Of a DNA stretch of 28,803 bases, positions 15,299 to 23,218 are shown one piece after another. The DNA is from Lachnoclostridium sp. UBA5890 (GTDB lineage: Bacteria > Bacillota > Clostridia > Lachnospirales > Lachnospiraceae): the NCBI GenBank assembly GCA_002431395.1, contig DJEU01000009.1, forward strand, positions 35,232-64,034. The letters are read 5' to 3'. Under the pieces are notes generated by a model that saw nothing but the letters and a program-made list of their open reading frames with translations, was not told the DNA's origin and ran no database searches. The position numbers were made by a program, and so were the translations under genes. How positions within the stretch are numbered: position 1 is the stretch's first letter; each line of letters opens with the position of its first letter.

Positions 15299-18200
15299 TT
15301 AGAAAGAAACTTTTGCAACACCAAGTGTTACATCTTCCCCATTGATCTTCCATTCAGCAGTATGTCCCTGCATGGAACCAATGATGATTTTCTGTGCGAG
15401 AACCTCCTCTTTGATCTGATCGGCGTTCTTCGCAATGATGTCAGTAATCTTATCGTTACCAACTTCATAAACCTCTATGTGATCCATAACCTCGAATCCA
15501 GCATCTTTACGCATTGTCTGGATCTTGCTTATGATTTCACGCACAAATCCTTCCTCGATCAGTTCCGCGGTAAGATTGGTATCGATCACTACTGTGATTC
15601 CGCGGTCTGCCTGAGAAACATAGCCTTCCTTCTGTGTAGATTCGATCAAAAGATCTTCGGAAGAAAGCACTTCATCGACACCCTCTACCTGAATCGTGAT
15701 CTCACCTTTTTCGCCAAGTTCTGCTACTACGGCATTGCCATCGAGATTTGCAAGAACCTCTTTCAAGGCATTCAGACGGCTTCCGAAGCGGCGTCCCAAT
15801 GTACGAAGCTGTGGCTTGATCGTAAAGGCCGTAAAGTCACTTACATCCTTGGTAAAGATAACTTTCTTTACATTCAACTCATCGGCGATGATTTCCTGAT
15901 AGAAATCCGACAATTCTTCATTCTTTTCATCTTTTACATACAACGTACCGATTGGCTGACGGTTTTTGATATTTGCTTCGTTTCGGCAGGCACGGCCAAG
16001 CACTACGATCTGAAGAAGCACATCCATCTTTGCTTCCAGATCTTTGTCAATCCATTCCTCTTTGACTTTCGGGAAGTCGCACAAATGAATACTTTCCGGT
16101 GCCGACTTGTCAAGACTGCATACCAGATTCTGGTAAATGCTCTCGGTCATAAACGGAACCATCGGTGCAGCGGCTTTACTGATCGTCACCAGAGCGGTGT
16201 ACAATGTCATATACGCATTGATCTTATCCTGCTCCATTCCTTTTGCCCAGAAACGGTCACGGCAGCGGCGCACATACCAGTTACTCATATCGTCTACAAA
16301 TTCCTGAAGTGCACGTGCTGTCTCCGGAATACGGTAATTTTCAAGATTGTTATCCACTTCTTTTACTACCGAATTCAACTTACTGAGCAGCCATTTATCC
16401 ATAACACTTAGTTTATCATATTCGAGAGAATACTTTGTGGCATCAAATTCATCGATATTTGCATACAGTACAAAGAATGCATACGTATTCCACAACGTAC
16501 TCATAAACTTACGCTGACCTTCGACAACAGCTTTCCCATGGAAACGGTTTGGCAGCCATGGCGCACTGTTTACATAGAAATACCAGCGGATCGCATCGGC
16601 TCCATACTGATCCAATGCTTCAAACGGATCTACAGCATTTCCTTTACTCTTACTCATCTTCTGTCCATTTTCATCCTGAACATGTCCCAGTACGATGACA
16701 TTTTCATATGGTGCTTTGTTGAAAAGCAGGGTAGATTCTGCCATCAGAGAATGGAACCATCCACGGGTCTGATCCACCGCCTCGGAAATGAACTGTGCCG
16801 GGAACTGGGATTCAAACAATTCTTTGTTTTCAAATGGATAGTGATACTGTGCAAAAGGCATTGCTCCGGAATCAAACCAACAGTCAATGACTTCCGGCAC
16901 ACGTTTCATCTGCTTGCCACAATCCGGGCAGGTAAATGTCACACCATCAATATATGGGCGGTGAAGTTCCAATTTTTCTGCAGAAGCATCTCCGGAACGC
17001 TCTGCCAGTTCTTTGCGGCTTCCGATACATTCCTGGTGTCCACAGCCTTCACATTCCCAGATATTGAGCGGAGTTCCCCAGTAACGGTTACGGGAGATCG
17101 CCCAGTCCTGAATATTCTCTAACCAGTTTCCAAATCGGCCTTTTCCGATGGATTCCGGAATCCAGTTTACCGTATTGTTATTGCGGATCAAGTCATCTTT
17201 TACTGCGGTCTCACGGATATACCAGGACTCTCTTGCATAATAGATAAGCGGGGTATCGCATCGCCAGCAGTGTGGATATTCATGTTCAAATTTCGGTGCC
17301 GCAAACAGCTGTCCGCGTGCATCCAGATCTTTTAATACTTCCGGATCTGCTTTTTTAACAAAAATTCCGGCAAAAGGAGTTTCTTCCGTTAATTCTCCTT
17401 TTTCATTTACAAACTGTACAAACGGCAGGTCATAATTACGTCCTACGTTGGCATCGTCTTCACCAAATGCCGGTGCGATATGAACGATACCGGTACCATC
17501 TGTCATCGTAACATACGTATCACAAGTTACAAAAAATCCTTTTTTATTCTGCTTGTCGGCACATTCTTTCGCGCACGCAAACAATGGCTCGTATTCTTTG
17601 TGCTCCAGTGTGGTTCCCGGGAAGGAATCCAATACTTCATATGCTTTCTCGCCTTCTTCTTTGGCAAGGGAGCCAAGTACACTATCCAGTAGATCTTCTG
17701 CCATATAATAAACGTAACCGTCTGCTGCTTTTACTTTACAGTAAGTGTCATTTGGGTTTACACAAAGTGCTACGTTACTTGGAAGGGTCCAAGGCGTCGT
17801 CGTCCAAGCAAGGAAATACGCATCCTCTCCTGTCACTTTAAAGCGCACGATCGCAGAACGCTCTTTGACGGTCTTATATCCCTGTGCAACTTCCTGTGCA
17901 GAAAGCGGAGTACCGCAGCGAGGACAGTAAGGAACGATCTTAAATCCTTTATATAACAAATCTTTGTTCCAGATCTCTTTCAACGCCCACCACTCGGACT
18001 CAATAAAATCATCGTCATAGGTTACATACGGATGATCCATATCTGCCCAGAAACCAACGGTATCGGAGAAATCTTCCCACATTCCTTTGTATTTCCATAC
18101 AGATTCTTTACATTTTTTGATAAACGGCTCTATTCCATATTCTTCAATCTGCTCTTTTCCATCCAGACCGAGAAGTTTTTCTACTTCCAATTCCACCGGA

Positions 18201-18469
18201 AGTCCATGAGTATCCCATCCGGCTTTTCTAGGTACGCGGTATCCTTTCATTGTACGGTATCTTGGAATCATATCTTTGATGACACGTGTCAAAACGTGGC
18301 CAATGTGTGGTTTTCCATTGGCGGTCGGTGGTCCGTCATAAAACATATACGTCGGGCATCCCTCACGCAATTCAATACTCTTCTGAAAAATATCATGATC
18401 TTTCCAAAATTTTTCTACTTCTTTTTCGCGGTCAACAAAGTTTAATCCTGTTGAAACTTTCTCGTACAT
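15299..18469 (-). CDS. ileS: Isoleucyl-tRNA synthetase (IleS2 type)
   Basis: This 1056-residue class I synthetase charges tRNA-Ile with isoleucine in the cytoplasm. The HIGH motif appears as GKPHIGHVL and the KMSKS motif as GQKMSKSKGN; the connecting editing domain contains AWTTTPWTLPSN. Cys pairs (CPRCGTPLS, CEGCGHQEC, CPDCGKQ) suggest zinc sites. The HIGH-region context RKAGWDTHGLPVELEVEK and the length around 1050 match the eukaryote-like IleS2 group rather than the Bacillus IleS1 type (about 920 residues). IleS2 enzymes are often less sensitive to mupirocin. AGAGG lies eight bases before the ATG. The 5' leader contains a promoter and an intrinsic terminator, but no T-box core motif is seen. 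Confidence 0.97.
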   Translation of the reverse strand: MYEKVSTGLNFVDREKEVEKFWKDHDIFQKSIELREGCPTYMFYDGPPTANGKPHIGHVLTRVIKDMIPRYRTMKGYRVPRKAGWDTHGLPVELEVEKLLGLDGKEQIEEYGIEPFIKKCKESVWKYKGMWEDFSDTVGFWADMDHPYVTYDDDFIESEWWALKEIWNKDLLYKGFKIVPYCPRCGTPLSAQEVAQGYKTVKERSAIVRFKVTGEDAYFLAWTTTPWTLPSNVALCVNPNDTYCKVKAADGYVYYMAEDLLDSVLGSLAKEEGEKAYEVLDSFPGTTLEHKEYEPLFACAKECADKQNKKGFFVTCDTYVTMTDGTGIVHIAPAFGEDDANVGRNYDLPFVQFVNEKGELTEETPFAGIFVKKADPEVLKDLDARGQLFAAPKFEHEYPHCWRCDTPLIYYARESWYIRETAVKDDLIRNNNTVNWIPESIGKGRFGNWLENIQDWAISRNRYWGTPLNIWECEGCGHQECIGSRKELAERSGDASAEKLELHRPYIDGVTFTCPDCGKQMKRVPEVIDCWFDSGAMPFAQYHYPFENKELFESQFPAQFISEAVDQTRGWFHSLMAESTLLFNKAPYENVIVLGHVQDENGQKMSKSKGNAVDPFEALDQYGADAIRWYFYVNSAPWLPNRFHGKAVVEGQRKFMSTLWNTYAFFVLYANIDEFDATKYSLEYDKLSVMDKWLLSKLNSVVKEVDNNLENYRIPETARALQEFVDDMSNWYVRRCRDRFWAKGMEQDKINAYMTLYTALVTISKAAAPMVPFMTESIYQNLVCSLDKSAPESIHLCDFPKVKEEWIDKDLEAKMDVLLQIVVLGRACRNEANIKNRQPIGTLYVKDEKNEELSDFYQEIIADELNVKKVIFTKDVSDFTAFTIKPQLRTLGRRFGSRLNALKEVLANLDGNAVVAELGEKGEITIQVEGVDEVLSSEDLLIESTQKEGYVSQADRGITVVIDTNLTAELIEEGFVREIISKIQTMRKDAGFEVMDHIEVYEVGNDKITDIIAKNADQIKEEVLAQKIIIGSMQGHTAEWKINGEDVTLGVAKVSF

Positions 18470-18526
18470 AAATAACCTCTTTTCTGCAACAATATCGTCG
18501 TTTCGCTGCTTTTATTCTTAATTTTT

Positions 18527-18568
18527 AAAGAAAACAGCTTCCATCCTCATAAAAAGGACGAAAGCCGT
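18527..18568 (-). terminator. Intrinsic terminator in the ileS leader (possible attenuator)
   Basis: In minus-strand RNA sense ACGGCUUUCGUCC (18556-18568) pairs along 13 positions, three of them G-U, with GGAUGGAAGCUGU (18534-18546). The loop is nine bases and the tail is UUUCUUU. It lies about 60 bases after the start predicted from the 18635-18663 promoter and 58 bases before the ileS ATG. It may be an attenuator for ileS or simply the end of the HD-GYP-like gene's transcript. Confidence 0.8.
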
Positions 18569-18634
18569 ATCGCTGTCATCACATCGCTATCGAAAACTAA
18601 TCGTCTCTCACTTATCTTTGATTTTCTATTAACT

Positions 18635-18663
18635 ATAATAAAGAGTTTCCCCGAAATTGTCAA
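18635..18663 (-). promoter_or_regulatory. SigmaA promoter upstream of ileS
   Basis: On the minus strand TTGACA (18658-18663) is followed after 17 bases by TATTAT (18635-18640), one mismatch from consensus. The predicted leader is about 158 bases and includes an intrinsic terminator. It lies downstream of the HD-GYP-like gene's stop, so it most likely serves ileS. Confidence 0.75.
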
Positions 18664-18696
18664 TGGACAATTGTAATAAAAAACCAAAAGAATCTA

Positions 18697-19779
18697 TCAC
18701 TCCGATTGTGAATACTGTTTTAACAGATCCGGATCCAGTTTAATACGATTATCCATCGTCTTCATGATATCAATGAGGGAGAGATTTCCACTCGTCTGTG
18801 GATTGGACAGATCATAAATCTTATTGTCACGGAAACTAAGTACCCACGGTTTGAAAATGTCATTGTCATTTTCATGCAGTACCAGTCCCTGTACATGATC
18901 GGTAAGCTGTACGCAGACCCCAGGATACAAAACATTGATTCCGGCGATCAGCGCCTGTACAACGACCGGATCAAATCGTCCCGGATCGTCTAACAGTTCC
19001 CGCAGAGCCTTCACTTCGCTCGTTGGCTCTTCAAAAGATTTCATCGCTGTCCGGCGGTCATACGCATCAGCAACAAATAAAATGGACGCCTCAACATTGC
19101 TTTTTACGGCTTCTGGCACACCATCACCGTTGTTTACATATAATTCCTGCATATGAATGATCGTCCGAAGAACATTTTCGTCCATTCCACTGTAATTTTT
19201 CAAAATCTCAATCGTTCTCGTTCTGGCTGCCGCACGAAGCTGCAAATCCTCTTCTGCCGCTGTCGCAGGCACCATTCCTACCGCTCCGCAGTCATGCAGA
19301 AGTGCCGCTTTTACAAGAGCATTCATCCGCGTCGGCGTCATATTCATCCTTCCGGCGATCACTGCACAAAGAATCGCAACATTGATGCTGTGTTTATAGG
19401 TAAAATCATCATTGCTTCGCAGATTCTGTATAAAATTAATCTTCTTCGGAAGATTGGCATAATTTTTGATCACCAGACTGCACAGCCAGTCCAGTCCCTT
19501 GTCCTTTTTGTCCGCAATGATCAATTGCAAATCTTCTTTTATACTGAATACTGCCATTGTCTGAAAACGCTCAAAATTGATATCCTCTTCTGACATCGGA
19601 GGCAGCGGCTCTGCCGGCTCCAATATGTACAATCCCATCAACCCGAAATTACGGATACCATATATTGCCTGCATCGTAAGTTTCGTGTCACGGTCATAAA
19701 GCAGCACTCCATTTTTATTATAAATCGGTTTGCCAAGACGCATTCCCGGTTTCAGATCATCGACTTTAATAAATAGCAT
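18697..19779 (-). CDS. HD domain protein with degenerate GYP motif (HD-GYP-like)
   Basis: This 360-residue cytoplasmic protein resembles HD-GYP phosphodiesterases, which cleave cyclic di-GMP. The N-terminal part (KVDDLKPGMRLGKPIYNKNG) is the small domain typical of clostridial HD-GYP proteins. Metal ligands His130 (YKHSIN) and His162-Asp163 (LLHDCGAVG) are present, and FVADAYDRRTA matches the usual late motif. However, the HHE-x-x-G-x-GYP region is eroded: HMQELYVNNGDGVP (Pro222) has lost the second His, the Glu position and the Tyr. It may be a non-canonical phosphodiesterase or a nucleotide-binding sensor rather than an active enzyme. AGGAGG precedes the ATG. It has its own promoter, divergent from the subtilisin-like protease gene, and has no transmembrane or receiver domain. 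Confidence 0.85.
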   Translation of the reverse strand: MLFIKVDDLKPGMRLGKPIYNKNGVLLYDRDTKLTMQAIYGIRNFGLMGLYILEPAEPLPPMSEEDINFERFQTMAVFSIKEDLQLIIADKKDKGLDWLCSLVIKNYANLPKKINFIQNLRSNDDFTYKHSINVAILCAVIAGRMNMTPTRMNALVKAALLHDCGAVGMVPATAAEEDLQLRAAARTRTIEILKNYSGMDENVLRTIIHMQELYVNNGDGVPEAVKSNVEASILFVADAYDRRTAMKSFEEPTSEVKALRELLDDPGRFDPVVVQALIAGINVLYPGVCVQLTDHVQGLVLHENDNDIFKPWVLSFRDNKIYDLSNPQTSGNLSLIDIMKTMDNRIKLDPDLLKQYSQSE

Positions 19780-19834
19780 ATTTTCTTCCTCCTCGCTTTA
19801 TTTCATCTTTTCGACACAAATCTATATTACTATA

Positions 19835-19863
19835 ATCATAACAGTTATGAGAAAAGAATACAA
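19835..19863 (-). promoter_or_regulatory. SigmaA promoter of the HD-GYP-like gene
   Basis: On the minus strand TTGTAT (19858-19863) and TATGAT (19835-19840) are spaced by 17 bases. The -10 element overlaps a perfect 7+1+7 palindrome (19836-19850), which could be an operator. The leader before the ATG at 19779 is about 50 bases. Confidence 0.6.
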
Positions 19864-19908
19864 TAAATATTTCATTTTTTTATCGTTTTTTTGAATGGAG
19901 GTTTTTTT

Positions 19909-22239
19909 ATGTTAAAACGCTTGACTTCTGTCTTATGTATATGCGGTCTGCTGCTTGCGGGCACTGCTCCGGGCTCCCTGTATGCCGCACAATCCACGGA
20001 TTCTTCATCCGGTTCTTCCGCTGCGATCACAGGAGAATACGCCGATGGACGCGTCCTTTTGTCGCTGGTTGCGCCTTCGGAAACTTCCCTTACCAAAGAG
20101 GGCACGACTTCCTTTGACAAAGAAATCCGTATCGAGCAATCCGATTCTCTTGGAAATGCCGGTAAACTTTTTGGCACTTCTCCAAGTTCAGACGAATCCA
20201 AATTTTTAAAAGATAAAACCTTTTATATCACAGAGGCTGTATCCGATACCTATTCCACCAAAGAGCTTATCCGGAAACTGGAAAACAAAGCCTATGTAGT
20301 AGAAGTTTCACCGGATTATAAACAATATTTAGCCTCAGATGACCCTTATGAAGCCGAACAATGGTACCTAGACGGCGAAGGTTCCTATCAGTCTGCCGGA
20401 ACCGGCATCTCGCTTTCATCCAAACCGGAAACCGCTTCTACGGATAATCCGGTTATTGCCATTATGGACACCGGCATCAATGCCTCCCACGAAGATCTTG
20501 TCGACCATTTATGGACCAATCCGACATCCTCACTGAAAGGTACCTATGGCTACGATTTTTCTACCGATTCCGAAGACTGCAGCGACACTTCCGGGCATGG
20601 AACCCACTGTGCCGGTGTGATTGCCGCCACCACAGATAACCAAAAGGGAATCCGCGGAATATCGGATGCAAAACTGATGGCTTTAAAAATATTTGATGCC
20701 AATGAAGAATGCTATGACTCTTATATCATCAACGCCTTAACCTATCTACAGCAAGCAAAAGAAGCCGGGGTTCCGGTGGCTGCCGTAAATTGTTCCTGGG
20801 GCGGAGGTGCTTCCAGCACGGCAATGAAAACACTGATCCGTTCTCTCGGACAGTCCGGTGTCTTGTTTGTCTTTGCTGCCGGAAACGATGGCAAAAATCA
20901 GGATATTGCACAAACAGAATGTCCTTATGACCTTTACAATACTGCGGCATATTCAGATCTTCGCAATTATATCCTGACTGTTGGTGCTTCCGACACCAAT
21001 GACAGTGCGGCCACGTTTTCCGACTATGGAAAATCTTCCGTCGATCTGTTTGCACCCGGCGAAAATATCATTTCGACTTATAATGTAGATACTTATTTTC
21101 CGGAACTTTATGAAACAGACGACACAAAAGGCGATGTTCTGACCAATTATTACCAGTCTTTTGACACTTCCGCTACTTCCGGTGAATGCTACACCGATTC
21201 GGACGTCGGATATCCGACTTCGATCTCCGGTGAACTGACTCAGGATTCTTCCGTGGATTATTATGGGCAGGAAAATGGTGGATGCCTTCGCTGGGATCTT
21301 CAGATGGGACTGCCCTCTTTTCACCGCAAACAAGCTTACGTATATGTTGATGTAACAGACTATGACCTGGATCCGTCAAAGAATTATTATGTCTCTATGA
21401 TGTTTGGTGAAAAAAGCAGCAGTTCGAATACCATCCAATGGGAACATGTCACCAAACTCTCTTCTGGAAAACTTGGCTCGGAAGACAACCGTTTTTACCA
21501 GTCTCTCAACGGCCACTTGTATTTTCGTGTAATTGGGCTTAACGCCCCTGCCACTTCTTCGGGAACAACGACACTTTATCTCGATAACATCGGTATCTCG
21601 ACCGCTGATCCGGACACATCAGAATTTGGTCAATACGAACTTCTCAGCGGTACTTCCATGGCGGCTCCTATGGTAACCGGTGCTGCTGCTCTCTGTGCAG
21701 CCTATGCCCCGGAGGAAGATGCGTATAACCGCAGGAATCGTCTGCTAACCAGTGTTCGCTCTGTCGAATCGCTTGCGAATCTGTGTATTACCGGTGGTAT
21801 TTTGGATGTCAGTAAAATTTCTTCCTATACCACGGTAGAGACACCGAATCTTACCCCGGCACAAATACCGGAAAACATATCGCAGACAACACCATCAGCA
21901 GGCAGCACTTCCGGGTCTTCCACTGTGACAGCGAGCAGTCCTGCTTCAGAAGCAGCCTCTTCTCAGTCTGTCGTAAAAGTAAAAAAATTGAAATTTAAAA
22001 AGAAAATCAAGACACTTCGCGCCGGCCGGACGTACCGATTAAAAGTGGTCTATACCCCTTCCCGCGTGTCCAATAAAAAGATCAAATGGACCAGTTCGCG
22101 GAAAAAATGGGCCAGCGTTTCAAGTTCGGGTGTTGTACGGGCAAAAAAGAAAGGTATCGGACATACTGTACGCATTACTGCAACTGCAAGAGATGGCAGT
22201 CGGAAAAAGGTCAGCCTCCGCATAAAAATCAGGAAGTAG
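19909..22239 (+). CDS. Secreted subtilisin-like serine protease (S8) with insertion and Ig-like tail
   Basis: This 776-residue protein has a signal peptide (LKRLTSVLCICGLLLAGTA, likely cleaved near SLYA-AQ) and acts outside the cell. A propeptide-like region runs to about residue 150. The S8 catalytic triad is complete: Asp187 (IAIMDTGINASHEDL), His230 (SGHGTHCAGVIA) and Ser583 (SGTSMAAPM), with the oxyanion Asn326 (AAGNDGKN). Asn and Ser are 257 residues apart, against about 66 in simple subtilisins, so roughly 190 extra residues lie between them. A Ser/Thr linker (about 655-690) leads to a strongly basic C-terminal domain with WTSSRKKWASVSSSGVVRA, a Big_2-like Ig fold that may bind the wall. 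The start is supported by TGGAGG seven bases before the ATG. The substrate is unknown. Confidence 0.93.
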   Translation: MLKRLTSVLCICGLLLAGTAPGSLYAAQSTDSSSGSSAAITGEYADGRVLLSLVAPSETSLTKEGTTSFDKEIRIEQSDSLGNAGKLFGTSPSSDESKFLKDKTFYITEAVSDTYSTKELIRKLENKAYVVEVSPDYKQYLASDDPYEAEQWYLDGEGSYQSAGTGISLSSKPETASTDNPVIAIMDTGINASHEDLVDHLWTNPTSSLKGTYGYDFSTDSEDCSDTSGHGTHCAGVIAATTDNQKGIRGISDAKLMALKIFDANEECYDSYIINALTYLQQAKEAGVPVAAVNCSWGGGASSTAMKTLIRSLGQSGVLFVFAAGNDGKNQDIAQTECPYDLYNTAAYSDLRNYILTVGASDTNDSAATFSDYGKSSVDLFAPGENIISTYNVDTYFPELYETDDTKGDVLTNYYQSFDTSATSGECYTDSDVGYPTSISGELTQDSSVDYYGQENGGCLRWDLQMGLPSFHRKQAYVYVDVTDYDLDPSKNYYVSMMFGEKSSSSNTIQWEHVTKLSSGKLGSEDNRFYQSLNGHLYFRVIGLNAPATSSGTTTLYLDNIGISTADPDTSEFGQYELLSGTSMAAPMVTGAAALCAAYAPEEDAYNRRNRLLTSVRSVESLANLCITGGILDVSKISSYTTVETPNLTPAQIPENISQTTPSAGSTSGSSTVTASSPASEAASSQSVVKVKKLKFKKKIKTLRAGRTYRLKVVYTPSRVSNKKIKWTSSRKKWASVSSSGVVRAKKKGIGHTVRITATARDGSRKKVSLRIKIRK

Positions 22240-22268
22240 TTTTTTCCCTTGATTTTTCTCTGTTTTTT
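22224..22268 (+). terminator. Possible weak terminator after the protease gene
   Basis: AAAAATCAGG (22224-22233), overlapping the end of the coding sequence, pairs with CTTGATTTTT (22248-22257) with one G-T pair. It is followed by CTCTGTTTTTTT. The stem is A/T-rich and the loop is 14 bases, so this is a weak call. It also overlaps the -35 element of the next promoter. Confidence 0.3.
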
Positions 22269-22277
22269 TCATATACT
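22249..22277 (+). promoter_or_regulatory. Probable sigmaA promoter of the YihY/BrkB gene
   Basis: TTGATT (22249-22254) and TATACT (22272-22277) are spaced by 17 bases. Transcription would begin near 22284, about 25 bases before the ATG at 22310. A second -10-like TATTAT just downstream makes the exact start uncertain. Confidence 0.5.
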
Positions 22278-22309
22278 ATTATATACTTAGAAAATGTGGA
22301 GGAATATTG

Positions 22310-23218
22310 ATGGCTGATTTTAGAAAAGCATGTAAAAACATAAAGAACATGTTTGTAGAGAACACCATATCCATTTATGCTTCGAATGTGGTATTCTTTA
22401 TTATGCTATCTTTTTTTCCGTTTGCCATGTTCTTTTTTACGATATTAAAATACATTCCCGGCATCACACAGGAAAACCTCATTCCTATGATTGGTTCTGT
22501 TGTTCCTGGGGAACTCGGCGAAACCCTCGTGTCCTGGATTCAGGAAGCCTACCGCCACAGTTCCGGAACCGTGCTTTCCCTCTCCGCGCTTACCGCTTTG
22601 TGGGCAGGCTCCAAGGGATTTATGGGAATTACCTACGGACTAAACCGGATTGGTGGCACAAAACAGCAGGGAAACTGGTTTCTTAATCGTTTTCTCTCTT
22701 TTTTGTATACATTAATCTTTGCCGCTATGCTGGTTTTGTCACTGATCGTCATCGTATTTGGCAACCAGATCCTGCTTATTATCGACTCCTTTTTCTCCAT
22801 TGACACCCCTCTGTTTATCGGGATTTTTTCCCTTCGTTCGATCGCCGGTTTTGCAATCTTTTTCTGCTACTTTTTGCTTATGTATACCTTTGTTCCTCAT
22901 CACGATGAACGCCCACATTTACGAAATCATGTATCCGGTGCTCTATTTACTTCCATTACATGGATCTTATTCAGTAACCTTTACTCGATCTATATCGATT
23001 CTTTTTCGAATTACTCTTCCCTTTATGGAAGTTTTACTTCGATCGCACTCTTTATGCTGTGGCTGTACGTCTGTGTTACATTGCTGTTTATCGGTGCTTT
23101 GATCAACAAGTTCCATCTGGACGGCTTTTCCCTGTTTTCCCGGAAAGCCAAAAACAAGATCAAGAACCAATTTGAGACATTGAAAGAATCGATACTCCCG
23201 GAAAATAATGACAAATGA
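22310..23218 (+). CDS. YihY/virulence factor BrkB family membrane protein
   Basis: This 302-residue inner membrane protein belongs to the YihY/BrkB family (once mistaken for RNase BN), whose molecular function is not settled. About six hydrophobic segments are visible. Family features are an amphipathic N-terminus followed by YASNVVFFIMLSFFPF, the LTALWAGSKGFMGITYGLNRI block, YTFVPHHDERPHLRNHVSGA, and the closing FSNYSSLYGSFTSIALFMLWLY. The start at 22310 has GGAGG seven bases upstream; the preceding TTG codon is less likely. The last 59 bases overlap, on the opposite strand, the end of the SpoIID-family gene, so the cytoplasmic tail after the last membrane segment is antisense to that gene's C-terminus. 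Confidence 0.93.
   Translation: MADFRKACKNIKNMFVENTISIYASNVVFFIMLSFFPFAMFFFTILKYIPGITQENLIPMIGSVVPGELGETLVSWIQEAYRHSSGTVLSLSALTALWAGSKGFMGITYGLNRIGGTKQQGNWFLNRFLSFLYTLIFAAMLVLSLIVIVFGNQILLIIDSFFSIDTPLFIGIFSLRSIAGFAIFFCYFLLMYTFVPHHDERPHLRNHVSGALFTSITWILFSNLYSIYIDSFSNYSSLYGSFTSIALFMLWLYVCVTLLFIGALINKFHLDGFSLFSRKAKNKIKNQFETLKESILPENNDK

Noticed and set aside
15047..16411. 454-codon open frame on the plus strand
   Set aside because: It is antisense to the end of ileS and start of glgP; it spans two genes and reads as a Cys/Phe/Ile-rich shadow translation.
18470..18660. T-box leader for ileS
   Set aside because: The leader before the terminator is only about 60 bases and the conserved T-box antiterminator sequence is not present.
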